In this document: positions 11,059-19,042 of the stretch, piece after piece
Layout of the letters: each line of letters starts with the position of its first letter
How positions within the stretch are numbered: the first letter of the stretch is position 1
Notes under the pieces: model-generated
Told to the model about the DNA's origin: nothing
Seen by the model: the letters and a program-made list of their open reading frames with translations, nothing else
The model's database searches: none
Translations under genes and position numbers: made by a program
Source of the DNA: Membranihabitans marinus
GTDB taxonomy: Bacteria > Bacteroidota > Bacteroidia > Chitinophagales > Saprospiraceae
Assembly: GCF_019802045.1 (NCBI RefSeq)
Contig: NZ_JAHVHU010000004.1
Location: 62,001 to 126,000, forward strand
Length of the DNA: 64,000 bases
Reading direction: 5' to 3'

Positions 11059-11178
11059 GCCGTCGTTGGAATACCTCAAGCCAGATCGCTCTGGCACTCT
11101 CCGTATCCTTTTGTTTAAAGTCAGCGGTCCACAACCGGTGGGCTCCGGTACTGCCATTAACAACACTCAATTACCAAT

Positions 11179-11901
11179 TTACAATTCGACAATCTGACCT
11201 TTTTCACATTTTAATACGCGTGCATCATATTTCTTTTCAATGAGCGTGTAGTCGTGGGTGGCAAAAATAATAGAGGTATTGTGACTTTTTTGAAGATTGA
11301 CGATTAATTGCAATATTTCCATCGAGGTATCCGGGTCCAGATTTCCGGTGGCTTCATCAGCAATGATGAGTTCCGGGCTATTGATGAGCGCTCGGGAGAT
11401 GGCTAATCGCTGTTTTTCTCCGCCGGACAACTGATGTGGCATTTTGTGTGCCTGATATTTCATTCCAACTTCTTGCAGCGATTGGGCAATTTTTCGATCA
11501 ATTTCATTCTTGTCTTTCCATCCGGTTGCTTTCAATACGAAAGCCAAATTGTCATAAACCGTCCGGTCATCCAGAAGCAAAAAATCCTGGAAGATCATTC
11601 CCAGCTTCCGACGCATAAATGGCAAATCTTTCCGTCGAATGGACTGAAGATCATAGCCGGCGACCTGGGCTTCTCCTTTTTGTAGCGGAAGTGCTCCGTA
11701 AATAGTTTTGAGTAAAGAAGATTTACCAGAACCGGTCTTTCCGATCAGAAATAAAAATTCTCCGGGATCAATCTGAAGATTTACCTTACTCAAGACCAAA
11801 TAGTCTTTTTGGTAGATATCGGCATTCTTCATTTTGAGGGTGTAATGATCCATACGTGTTTTTTGGGCTTGCGTGTCTTCTTGTTTTTCCAAAACCTCCA
11901 T
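11179..11901 (-). CDS. ftsE: ABC-type ATPase FtsE
   Basis: The 240-residue protein is an ABC ATPase with Walker A GKTGSGKSS (54-62), Q-loop around FQDF (104-107), signature LSGGEKQR (158-165), Walker B LIIADE (178-183) and the H-loop ATHDY. The residues between, including GYDLQSI and the LPFMRRKLGMIFQDF run, match FtsE, which with FtsX regulates peptidoglycan hydrolases at the division septum. In Bacteroidota ftsE is usually separate from ftsX, as here. A short extra N-terminal extension (about 16 charged residues) precedes the fold. Alternative: LolD/MacB-type ATPase, which is less likely given the MRRKLG-IFQDF pattern. Confidence 0.85.
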   Translation of the reverse strand: MEVLEKQEDTQAQKTRMDHYTLKMKNADIYQKDYLVLSKVNLQIDPGEFLFLIGKTGSGKSSLLKTIYGALPLQKGEAQVAGYDLQSIRRKDLPFMRRKLGMIFQDFLLLDDRTVYDNLAFVLKATGWKDKNEIDRKIAQSLQEVGMKYQAHKMPHQLSGGEKQRLAISRALINSPELIIADEATGNLDPDTSMEILQLIVNLQKSHNTSIIFATHDYTLIEKKYDARVLKCEKGQIVEL

Positions 11902-11935
11902 AATAAAGTGACATGATTATATTATCAAAATTAAT

Positions 11936-11943
11936 AATATTTA
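11936..11943 (-). promoter_or_regulatory. Candidate ftsE promoter -7 box
   Basis: The minus strand reads TAATTTTG, a match to TAnnTTTG, 35 nt from the ftsE start, giving a leader of about 28 nt. The -33 region does not match well. Confidence 0.35.
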
Positions 11944-12304
11944 GTATAAATCCCGTATTTTTACATCAATTTTTAAAAAATAATCCGAAGTAGAGTGATT
12001 GAAAAATCGAGGGGGATCATCGACTTATCTACCAATTGCAGTGAGTGACTTTTCAGGTTTTGGGTTATGAAATGGCATCAACCCTCCCCTTTTTAATCTG
12101 TGGGTGGCAGGACATCAACGATTGGGACCATATAGCAAATGGGGATTATTTGGTGTGAAAGGAACCGTTTCCTCAATACCTATGCGGATCATGATTGTTG
12201 GCGCTATTTCATCGAATCTAATTATGGAATTCAAAACAACAAAATAATATTAACTATAGTCATAAAACCAATATTGATTGTGTCGCTAATCCTGCATATT
12301 TGTT

Positions 12305-12349
12305 CCGTGTTTGTAAATAAAACGGTGTTGCACACCGGTTAAAACACGG
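12305..12349. promoter_or_regulatory. Nested palindrome upstream of catabolic cluster
   Basis: Outer arms CCGTGTTT (12305-12312) and AAACACGG (12342-12349) are exact reverse complements. Inner arms AACGGTGT (12321-12328) and ACACCGGTT (12332-12340) pair with one extra G and surround a TGC centre. The structure ends 31 nt before the TTG start of the first cluster gene. It could be an operator for a dimeric repressor or an RNA stem-loop; no T tract follows. Confidence 0.55.
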
Positions 12350-12380
12350 TTGTATTGTTTATAATCAAAAATCTATACTA

Positions 12381-13070
12381 TTGAAACCCATTGTTCAAAT
12401 TTCTCTCGACCTGACAAATATTGATGAAGCTCTGGAAACAGCCGCTATGGCCATGCGTGCCGGTGTTGATTGGCTGGAAGCCGGCACCCCATTGATTCTG
12501 GCAGAAGGTTTACACGGCGTACGCAAACTGCGGGAAGCATTCCCGGACACCCCGATTGTCGCAGATCTAAAAACCATGGACGGCGGCTACCTGGAGGCAG
12601 AAATGATGGCTAAAGCCGGAGCAACTCATGTCGTAGTCATGGCGCGTGCGCATGAAGAAACGATAAAATGTGTGGTTCAGGCTGGAAAAGACTTTGGGGC
12701 GGAGGTGATGGGAGATAATCTGGCGTGCCCCGATATGGTGGCTGGTGCACGAAGGCTGGAAGACCTGGGGTGTAGCTACGTAATTCATCACATCGGGTAT
12801 GATGAACGCCGGGGAATCGCAGCCCAAGGACACCGGATGCCGAGCCCGCTGGATCAATTGCGTGAAGTCGTGGAAGCCGTATCTGTTCCCGTGCAGGCGG
12901 TCGGGGGATTGAGCCTGGAACAGGCTATACAATGTCCGGATTATGGAGCGCCTTTGGTTGTCCTGGGTGCGCCCTTGACCATTGACGCTGATGCTTTCAA
13001 GACAGCCGAAGGTGATCTGGAAGCCTCGTTGCGATTGATCTGTGAGAAAATTCACGGCAAAAATTCTTAA
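12381..13070 (+). CDS. Hexulose-6-phosphate synthase / KGPDC-like decarboxylase (OMPDC superfamily)
   Basis: The 229-residue TIM barrel belongs to the orotidine-monophosphate-decarboxylase suprafamily. The motif VADLKTMDGG (60-69, with Asp62, Lys64, Asp67) and EAGTPLI (33-39) match 3-hexulose-6-phosphate synthase, which condenses formaldehyde with ribulose 5-phosphate, better than ulaD-type 3-keto-L-gulonate-6-phosphate decarboxylase (usually DxKIADAG). No phosphohexulose isomerase (SIS domain) partner is present. The start is a TTG at 12381: no in-frame ATG occurs before residue 24, and the fold needs the first strand PIVQISLDL. It leads a co-directional set with a dehydrogenase, an SDR and an isomerase, so a role in sugar-acid or polyol breakdown is more likely than formaldehyde fixation. 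Confidence 0.75.
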   Translation: MKPIVQISLDLTNIDEALETAAMAMRAGVDWLEAGTPLILAEGLHGVRKLREAFPDTPIVADLKTMDGGYLEAEMMAKAGATHVVVMARAHEETIKCVVQAGKDFGAEVMGDNLACPDMVAGARRLEDLGCSYVIHHIGYDERRGIAAQGHRMPSPLDQLREVVEAVSVPVQAVGGLSLEQAIQCPDYGAPLVVLGAPLTIDADAFKTAEGDLEASLRLICEKIHGKNS

Positions 13071-13073
13071 TTA

Positions 13074-13088
13074 TTGATTATTAATCAA
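13074..13088. promoter_or_regulatory. Short palindrome upstream of the dehydrogenase gene
   Basis: TTGATT-ATT-AATCAA is a perfect 6-bp inverted repeat starting 3 nt after the stop codon of the first cluster gene. It could be an operator for the downstream genes; its AT-rich composition makes chance occurrence possible. Confidence 0.3.
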
Positions 13089-13156
13089 AAATGGCTGCGA
13101 AGTAGTGAAATCTCCATGGCCTAACACCTGAACATTTTAAACTTCTAAAGAAAAAT

Positions 13157-14179
13157 ATGAATAGTATCGCTGTTGTAAATTATGCGCCTGAAAAAGGTTC
13201 TGTTGAATTGCGGGATATTCCGACCCCTGAGATTGGCTCGGAAGATGTGTTGCTGGAAATGGCCAATGTGGGGGTGTGCGGTAGTGACTTGCACCAGTGG
13301 ACGGCCGATCACAGCTGGCCGGTGAACTACCCGGTGGTGCTGGGGCATGAATTTGGGGGACGCATTGTAGCTTTGGGTGACCGCGTGACCGGTTGGAAAG
13401 AAGGCGATCGTGTAGTGAGTGAAACGGCGGCAGTGATTGATCCCAATAATCCGATGTCGCGGCAGGGATTGTATAATCTGGATCCCACACGGAAAGGATT
13501 TGGTTACGGTGTGAATGGCGCGATGACAAAGTATGTTCGTGTGCCTGCCCGCTGTCTGCATTCGGTGCCTGATGCAGTACCTTTTGAGCATGCCTGTTTG
13601 ACCGAACCGTGCTGTGTTGCATTCAATGCGGTGGTAGAAAATGCTTCCATTAAACCGGGGGACCGGGTATTGGTTATAGGACCGGGGACGATCGGAATAT
13701 TGTGTGCTGCGATGGCAAAGTTATATGGTGGAGATGTAGCAATTGTGGGCTTGGAAGCCGATAGGTCCCGTCTAAAAGTAGCAGAAACGTACGGCGTCAC
13801 TTCCATTGTGGGTGATGCTACGGACTGGGCTATGGAACGGGACGGACTGGGCGCGGATTGCATCATCGATGCGGCCGGGGTCAGTGCTACACTCAAAATG
13901 GCTTTGAACCTGGTACGTCCAGCCGGACATATTTCCAAAGTAGGCTGGGGAAAGGATCCTTTGCAATTTTCACTGGATCCATTGGTGCAAAAAAATGTCA
14001 CCTTGCAGGGAAGTTTTAGTCACAATTGGCCGATCTGGGAACGGGTCATAGCACTTATGGAAAATGGGCAATTGGATGTCTCTCCCATCATCGGAGGCGT
14101 ATGGGATCTTGAAAACTGGGAAGAAGCATTTAATAAAATGCATCATGGTGAAGTGGTGAAAAGTGTTCTCAAATCATAA
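13157..14179 (+). CDS. Medium-chain zinc-type alcohol/polyol dehydrogenase
   Basis: The 340-residue protein is an MDR dehydrogenase related to sorbitol and threonine dehydrogenases. Catalytic zinc ligands are visible: Cys41 (GVCGSD), His64-Glu65 (GHEFGG) and a Glu150 region (LTEPCC). The Rossmann loop is VIGPGTIG (173-180). Remarkably, the lobe that normally carries four structural-zinc cysteines keeps its shape (DPNNPMSRQGLYNLDPTRKGFGYG, part of 95-118) but has no cysteine. It should oxidise a secondary alcohol of a sugar or polyol with NAD(P)+ in the cytoplasm. It follows the HPS-like gene by 86 nt and precedes an SDR by 87 nt; one catabolic unit is likely. Confidence 0.85.
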   Translation: MNSIAVVNYAPEKGSVELRDIPTPEIGSEDVLLEMANVGVCGSDLHQWTADHSWPVNYPVVLGHEFGGRIVALGDRVTGWKEGDRVVSETAAVIDPNNPMSRQGLYNLDPTRKGFGYGVNGAMTKYVRVPARCLHSVPDAVPFEHACLTEPCCVAFNAVVENASIKPGDRVLVIGPGTIGILCAAMAKLYGGDVAIVGLEADRSRLKVAETYGVTSIVGDATDWAMERDGLGADCIIDAAGVSATLKMALNLVRPAGHISKVGWGKDPLQFSLDPLVQKNVTLQGSFSHNWPIWERVIALMENGQLDVSPIIGGVWDLENWEEAFNKMHHGEVVKSVLKS

Positions 14180-14266
14180 GCTAATGGTTGAAAGTTCGAG
14201 GCTCGAAGTGAAAACGAGAATGCGTAGGGTGAAACGGATCAGTATAGAATAAATTTATAAAAGCAT

Positions 14267-15049
14267 ATGCGGTTACAAGATAAAGTTGTGTTAGTTACCG
14301 GGAGTACGACAGGTATAGGCAAAGCCATCGCCCGAAAATGTGTGGAAGAAGGTGCACGAGTCATCGTTCATGGTCGCGATAAGTCGTCCGGCGAAGACGT
14401 GGTGAAAGAACTGGGTGTGAATAAAACTTTGCTGGTTCTTGATGATCTGTCGGATGGAGCATCAGCACGACGAATTATTGATCAGTCAGTCAATCACTTT
14501 GGCAAACTGGACATCATTGTGAATAACGCCGCATTCGTAGCTTCATCTAACATTGATACCACGGATGCCTCTTTATTAAATGATGTTTTTAGTGTCAATA
14601 CTTTCACTCCTTTTCTTCTGATCAAAGAGGCATTAGAGCAATTGTCTGAAAACCGCGGGGCTGTCTTGAATATCGGCTCCGTTAATGCCTGGGCTGGGGA
14701 ACCTAACCTTCTGGCATACAGTATGTCCAAAGGGGCGATGATGACCATGACAAGAAACTTGGGAGACGCACTGTTCAGAGAACACGGTGTCCGGGTGAAC
14801 CAGATCAATCCTGGCTGGATATTGACAGAAAAAGAAATTGAACGGAAAAGATCACATGGGATGTCGGATGACTGGTACAAAGAATTGCCTTCTATGTATG
14901 CACCTGCAGGACGGATTATATGGCCGGAAGAGATTGCTAACTCGGTAATCTACTGGATTTCTGATGAATGTGGACCGATTACGGGACAGGTTGTAGAACT
15001 GGAACAGTACCCCATGATTGGCCGGAATGCACCGAAGGATGATATTTAA
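14267..15049 (+). CDS. Short-chain dehydrogenase/reductase
   Basis: The 260-residue product has the classical SDR plan: cofactor loop TGSTTGIG (11-18), NNAA (86-89), catalytic Ser138 (NIGSVNAW), Tyr151 and Lys155 (YSMSK), and the post-strand NQINPGWILT segment. It would oxidise or reduce a hydroxy/keto group with NAD(P)(H). The arginine in VHGRD (after the second strand) hints at NADP preference, but this is not decisive. Neighbours are a zinc-type dehydrogenase and a TIM-barrel isomerase, so the two oxidoreductases probably act on successive or opposite faces of the same sugar. The exact substrate is not readable. Confidence 0.87.
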   Translation: MRLQDKVVLVTGSTTGIGKAIARKCVEEGARVIVHGRDKSSGEDVVKELGVNKTLLVLDDLSDGASARRIIDQSVNHFGKLDIIVNNAAFVASSNIDTTDASLLNDVFSVNTFTPFLLIKEALEQLSENRGAVLNIGSVNAWAGEPNLLAYSMSKGAMMTMTRNLGDALFREHGVRVNQINPGWILTEKEIERKRSHGMSDDWYKELPSMYAPAGRIIWPEEIANSVIYWISDECGPITGQVVELEQYPMIGRNAPKDDI

Positions 15050-15112
15050 AGTTTGAATTAAAAATAGTCAATTAGACTTCAATTACGGATAACAACCTAA
15101 AAAATAAAAATT

Positions 15113-16000
15113 GTGCCAAAATTAGCAGCCTTCCCTAAAGCGTATATGACCGCCCTTTGCAAAGATGGGTCGATGAAATTATCTGAATGGATCGAGCTGG
15201 CATCCACACTGGATATCGATGGATTGGAGTGGTACGCCGGATTCCTTGAAATGGAAGACCGTTCAAATTGGGCTGGATTTCGTCGACAAGTCGAAGATAA
15301 AGGTCTGGTCATACCCATGCTCTGTTGTTCACCAGATTTCACTCATCCGGAACGATCCTTTCGGGACAAAGAAATCGCCAAACAAAAATATTGGATTGAG
15401 ATGACCGATGAGCTCGGAGGTGGATTTTGTCGGGTGTTGTCCGGTCAGCGGCGGCCCGAGTTATCGATCGAAGAAGGCATTTCTTTAGCGGCAGAGTGCA
15501 TCGAGGAATGCCTTCCTTATGCAGCGGAACGAGGCATCACCCTGATCATTGAAAACCACTACAAGGACGATTTTTGGAAGTATCCGGAATTTGCACAAAA
15601 GATGGATGTATTTTGCGCACTGGTTGACCGGATAGATCATCCCAATTTTGGCGTGAATTATGACCCCAGTAATACTTACTTGGCCGGTGAAGATCCGATC
15701 GAACTCCTAAAGCGGGTTTCTGATCGCGTAGTCACCATGCATGCGAGTGACCGGTATCTTACATCAGGTACCATTGAGGATTTACGTAAAGAAGAAGGCG
15801 GCGCCGAAGGCTATGCCCGCAGACTAAGCCATGGTGAGATTGGTCAGGGGCTGAATGATTACGACGCGATATTTTCAGAGCTGAAAAGCAAAGGGTTTGA
15901 CAGCTGGATCAGTATCGAAGATGGTGTAGATGGTTTTGATCAACTGGAACGGAGTGTCGCTTTTCTTCGTACGAAAATGACAGAATACTGGCCGGAATAA
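15113..16000 (+). CDS. Sugar phosphate isomerase/epimerase-like TIM barrel
   Basis: The 295-residue protein is an AP-endonuclease-2-superfamily xylose-isomerase-like barrel. Metal-ligand segments are visible: LIIENHYKDD (Glu), VNYDPSN (Asp), VTMHASDR (His) and WISIEDGV (Glu), the usual set for a divalent metal in sugar epimerases and isomerases. Translation starts at a GTG (15113), just before PKLAAFPKAYMT; the first in-frame ATG is 12 codons later inside the first strand. It closes the four-gene catabolic cluster and follows the SDR by 63 nt. A ketose 3-epimerase or hydroxypyruvate-isomerase-type reaction is plausible, but substrate is unknown. Confidence 0.82.
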   Translation: MPKLAAFPKAYMTALCKDGSMKLSEWIELASTLDIDGLEWYAGFLEMEDRSNWAGFRRQVEDKGLVIPMLCCSPDFTHPERSFRDKEIAKQKYWIEMTDELGGGFCRVLSGQRRPELSIEEGISLAAECIEECLPYAAERGITLIIENHYKDDFWKYPEFAQKMDVFCALVDRIDHPNFGVNYDPSNTYLAGEDPIELLKRVSDRVVTMHASDRYLTSGTIEDLRKEEGGAEGYARRLSHGEIGQGLNDYDAIFSELKSKGFDSWISIEDGVDGFDQLERSVAFLRTKMTEYWPE

Positions 16001-16184
16001 TCCTTGAAATTGTTCAATTCATGCTGGCTAATAAAATCGTGTGGAGGACGACAGCATGTAAATTCTTACGCTCTGATGATCTTATTTTTTGAACGAGGAT
16101 TGGTATTCAATAATCCGATTGTATAGATATCTCAACCAGGTCTTATACTTGTACGTGGACGCGCCTAAGGTTTGACATTAACGA

Positions 16185-17264
16185 TTAACCATCAATTATA
16201 AGTGGCTCATCCTTTTTCAAAGCATCATAGCGTCCCTTTCCAAAAGCCGTCCCATTAAATTGAATTTTGTTCTTTAATTTATCTTTCTTCTCCTCGGGCA
16301 ACGCCATATATTCCTGGCATTTGCGAGAACAACATTGTGCGTATTTTTGAGCGCATTCATCGCATTGGATAAACAGGATATGACAAGCGTCATTGGCACA
16401 GTTAATATGCGTGTCACATTTTTTCCCACATTGATGGCATTGTGCGATCACCTCGTTGGAAATCCGCTCACCCAATCGTTCATCGAAAACAAAATTTTTA
16501 CCAATGAACTTATTTTCGAGGTTTTTTTCCTGACACTGCCGTGCATACTCTATGATTCCACCATCGACCATGTATACTTCTTCGAACCCGCGATGGAGGT
16601 AATACGCGCTGGCTTTTTCACATCGGATCCCTCCCGTACAGTACATTATAATGGGTTTTTCTTTTTCTTCCTTGAGCATTTCTTCGACGACTGGTAATGC
16701 GGTTCGAAAATTTTCAACGTCAGGCAAGAGTGCATTTTCAAAATGACCAACCTCCCACTCATAGTGATTCCGCATATCAACAAACCGAGCGTTTTCCTGA
16801 TCAATTTTTGCATTGACTTCTTCCGCGGATAAATGCTTACCCCGACGCGTCACATCAAATGATTTATCATTCAATCCATCTGCCACAATTTTATCCCGGA
16901 CTTTGATCTTCAGCATAAAAAATGATTTTCCATCATCATCCAAAGCTATATTGAGCCGCACACCTTCCAAAAAGGTGATTTCCTGACCCAGTTCTTTGCG
17001 AAACTGATCCCAGTTCTTTTGGGGTACGGAAATTTGTGCATTAATTCCTTCCACAGATACATAGACACGGCCCAGAATATCCAGGCTAGAAAAGTATTGG
17101 AATAAATGGTCTCTAAAAAGTGAGGGGTGACCGATGTGGTGGTATTTATAGAAGGACAACGTAATCCGGGGCTCTTTGGACCCTTCCATTTTTTGTTTTA
17201 ATTCACTTCGGTTTATCCGGTTGTGTAAACTCATAGGATTCTGGTTTTGCATGATCGTTGGCAA
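16185..17264 (-). CDS. trhO: Oxygen-dependent tRNA uridine 34 hydroxylase TrhO
   Basis: The 359-residue protein matches YceA/TrhO: N-terminal acylphosphatase-like domain (FYKYHHI..., [17 protein letters not shown], about 36-81), a central rhodanese domain with catalytic Cys209 in [11 protein letters not shown], and a C-terminal cysteine-rich zinc-binding part ([30 protein letters not shown]). It hydroxylates U34 of certain tRNAs using oxygen, leading to 5-methoxy- or carboxymethoxyuridine. The start could be any of three Met codons (17264, 17252, 17234); the conserved part begins at SLHNRI, so the later ones are equally plausible. A good minus-strand promoter lies just upstream. Confidence 0.92.
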   Translation of the reverse strand: MPTIMQNQNPMSLHNRINRSELKQKMEGSKEPRITLSFYKYHHIGHPSLFRDHLFQYFSSLDILGRVYVSVEGINAQISVPQKNWDQFRKELGQEITFLEGVRLNIALDDDGKSFFMLKIKVRDKIVADGLNDKSFDVTRRGKHLSAEEVNAKIDQENARFVDMRNHYEWEVGHFENALLPDVENFRTALPVVEEMLKEEKEKPIIMYCTGGIRCEKASAYYLHRGFEEVYMVDGGIIEYARQCQEKNLENKFIGKNFVFDERLGERISNEVIAQCHQCGKKCDTHINCANDACHILFIQCDECAQKYAQCCSRKCQEYMALPEEKKDKLKNKIQFNGTAFGKGRYDALKKDEPLIIDG

Positions 17265-17314
17265 GTTGCAGTCTTGCTGATATTCAACTCCAAATCACGA
17301 TTACTAATAAGCGG

Positions 17315-17346
17315 CAAAAATAATAATTTTTAACTACATTTAGCAA
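17315..17346 (-). promoter_or_regulatory. Candidate trhO promoter
   Basis: On the minus strand TTG (17344-17346) is followed after 21 nt by TATTTTTG (17315-17322), fitting the Bacteroidota -33/-7 pattern. Transcription would begin near 17308, about 45-70 nt before the possible start codons. Confidence 0.5.
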
Positions 17347-17423
17347 GTCAATTATTTGTAGATATTATTCCAGTGCAAGGATAGAACACCGGATGAATCT
17401 CACCCATCTAAAATATAATAGAT

Positions 17424-17945
17424 ATGTTGCATCGTATGAAAGGACTCATAGTGGTCGTTTTACTGTTTACCTGCTCTGGATTGTATGGGCAATCCTACCT
17501 TGCTGAGATCAAAGAAAAATGGTCACACAGTGCGCAATACTTCCAGGATATCGCAGCATTGATGCCGGATTCCCTGTATGATTTTAAACCGACCCCTAAA
17601 TCCATGACCTTTGGTGAACAGTTGGTTCATGCTGCACAAAATATGATTAACCTATCCCGAAATCAGCTCGCGTTTACTAACCAGGAAATCCCAGAAAAGC
17701 CTCTGGATCAGGCATCGCCTTCTGTGGTTCGCCATTTTCTGAAATCTGCCTTCGACTATGCCAGCCAAGCTATCGGCGAAGAAACGGAAGAAACGTTAAA
17801 CAGGACAACCAAATTCTTTGCCGGACCCAAAACGCACCGGCAGATTATTAATCTTATGCATGATCACGCCACGCATCACCGGGGGCAATTGATCGTTTAT
17901 TTGCGTTTGAATGCAATTGCCCCGCCAAAATATGTGGGGTGGTGA
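17424..17945 (+). CDS. Exported DinB-like four-helix protein
   Basis: The 173-residue product starts with a Sec signal peptide (GLIVVVLLFTCSGLYG, cut before QSYLAE). The mature part is a DinB/YfiT four-helix bundle with the usual histidine set: His69 in GEQLVHAAQN and the MHDHATHHRGQL cluster (about 143-151), which in relatives binds a divalent metal. Cytoplasmic DinB proteins are often thiol-transferase-like or of unknown role; a signal peptide places this one in the periplasm, a variant seen in Bacteroidota. It stands alone on the plus strand between trhO and the HAD gene. No specific reaction can be claimed. Confidence 0.8.
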   Translation: MLHRMKGLIVVVLLFTCSGLYGQSYLAEIKEKWSHSAQYFQDIAALMPDSLYDFKPTPKSMTFGEQLVHAAQNMINLSRNQLAFTNQEIPEKPLDQASPSVVRHFLKSAFDYASQAIGEETEETLNRTTKFFAGPKTHRQIINLMHDHATHHRGQLIVYLRLNAIAPPKYVGW

Positions 17946-18078
17946 TGTTATTGGTACTTCGAATTGAATTCAAATCACAATTGCGGCACGCAATCCAGAT
18001 TTCACCTTGATTTTCTCCTCAAAAAGGCATGCAGTGTGGCAGGCATTACCACCGTTTGTCTCTTTAATTACTAACAGA

Positions 18079-18117
18079 TCATTCCTTTAGGGGTGGTGCC
18101 CTATAAGATAGGAATGA
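18079..18117. terminator. Possible bidirectional terminator hairpin
   Basis: TCATTCCT (18079-18086) pairs with AGGAATGA (18110-18117), and an inner AGGG/CCCT stem extends it. It lies between the convergent dinB-like and HAD genes. There is no long T tract, so termination is a guess from position and structure. Confidence 0.35.
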
Positions 18118-18134
18118 CCAAAACCGGGTTGATA

Positions 18135-18800
18135 TTAAGTCGTCTCAAAGGCCTTCTGTAACCGGGGGATAAGTTCATCATAATGGCTAATTAATTCATC
18201 CGCGTGACTCTGATCTTGCTGCGAATATCCGGTTCCCCGATAGCCCACGCAATACATATTCGCTGCTTTGGCTGCAGCAATACCATTCGACGAATCTTCG
18301 ATGACCAAGCAACGCTCAGGATTGACCTGAAGCAGTTCTGCTGTGTGTAGATAAATGTAAGGCTCTGGTTTGCTTTTCTCAACGGTTTGCCCCCCCACCC
18401 TGATTGCAAAGTATTTGTCCAAACCGGTTTCTTTCAGTAGTGCATCGATCACGATGCTGGAAGAAGAAGATGCCACGGCCAAGGGGATTTTGTGTTTTTT
18501 AATCCAATCAAGTACAGGGATAACTCCGTCAATGGGCTGCAAATCAACCTTGTTCGTGAAATAATCTAAAATCCGTTGATTATTGATGTCTAACAGTTCG
18601 TGGTGAGAACGATCGAGTTTATAGTGGTCTATGACTGCAGCCCAAAGCTCATCTGCTGCCATTCCAATGTAGGGTTCCCGTTCTTTTTCGGAAATCGTAA
18701 TACCCAAATCCTGGAATATCCCGTGTTCTATTTCTTTGTGATGTTTTTCGGTATCCACCAGCACCCCGTCCATGTCAAAAATAATCGCTTCTTTTTTCAA
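18135..18800 (-). CDS. HAD-superfamily phosphatase/phosphoglucomutase-like
   Basis: The 221-residue enzyme is a subfamily I HAD hydrolase with an alpha-helical cap. Motif I is FDMDGVLVDT (nucleophile Asp9, acid/base Asp11), motif II is AVASSSS (Ser), motif III the Lys of KSKPEPYIYLHTAE, and motif IV VIEDSSNGI. The layout is that of beta-phosphoglucomutase/YniC-type sugar-phosphate phosphatases. Presence of Asp11 fits either mutase or phosphatase; the cap that sets specificity is not diagnostic by eye. A decayed coding fragment lies immediately upstream on the same strand (18816-19006). Confidence 0.88.
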   Translation of the reverse strand: MKKEAIIFDMDGVLVDTEKHHKEIEHGIFQDLGITISEKEREPYIGMAADELWAAVIDHYKLDRSHHELLDINNQRILDYFTNKVDLQPIDGVIPVLDWIKKHKIPLAVASSSSSIVIDALLKETGLDKYFAIRVGGQTVEKSKPEPYIYLHTAELLQVNPERCLVIEDSSNGIAAAKAANMYCVGYRGTGYSQQDQSHADELISHYDELIPRLQKAFETT

Positions 18801-18815
18801 ATTTTCCTTTTTAGA

Positions 18816-19006
18816 TTATAAAATAGCCTTCTCATGTGCTCCAGCTTCGATGTCCGTCGCAGGCATGAAACGATGCGGACGCCGATTCATGTAATATGAA
18901 CCGACAATAGTTGTATCTCCATTGCCTTAATAATCATAGGTAACTCAAAAGCACCGGTAAAGTTTTGATTGTCACCAGGAAATTTAGCTTCAAAAGCTTC
19001 TTGAAA
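18816..19006 (-). pseudogene. Frameshifted 3' remnant of an unidentified gene
   Basis: On the minus strand one frame reads FQEAFEAKFPGDNQNFTGAF then ELPMIIK; after a single-base slip another frame continues GDTTIVGSYYMNRRPHRFMP, then ATDIEAGAHEKAIL and a stop. Together they make a smooth 60-residue C terminus, whereas each frame alone hits stops. There is a stop just before the first segment and no start codon. I do not recognise the family. A sequencing indel could also explain the slip, but the missing 5' part argues for a true remnant. Confidence 0.4.
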
Positions 19007-19042
19007 TCATGATATATTATAAATAATAACCATATTTGTAGA

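Larger units (their letters stand above)
11902..12380. other. Intergenic region with decayed-looking sequence and operator-like palindrome
   Basis: About 480 nt separate ftsE from the divergent catabolic cluster. A TAATTTTG box at 11936-11943 (minus) could serve ftsE. Bases 12060-12240 give short coding-like stretches in all three plus frames, each broken by stops, so a dead gene is possible but not nameable. The nested palindrome at 12305-12349 is listed separately. Confidence 0.45.

Noticed and set aside
11064-11170. Coding-looking fragment (VNGSTGAHRLWTADF...) between ftsE and the secreted-protein gene on the minus strand
   Set aside because: The stretch looks plausible for about 35 residues, but there is a stop immediately upstream, no start, and the remainder is the complement of the adjacent gene. 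Not enough to call a pseudogene.
12139-12342. 67-codon open frame upstream of the catabolic cluster
   Set aside because: All three plus frames give short plausible pieces broken by stops, so no single frame is supported, and it overlaps the nested palindrome.
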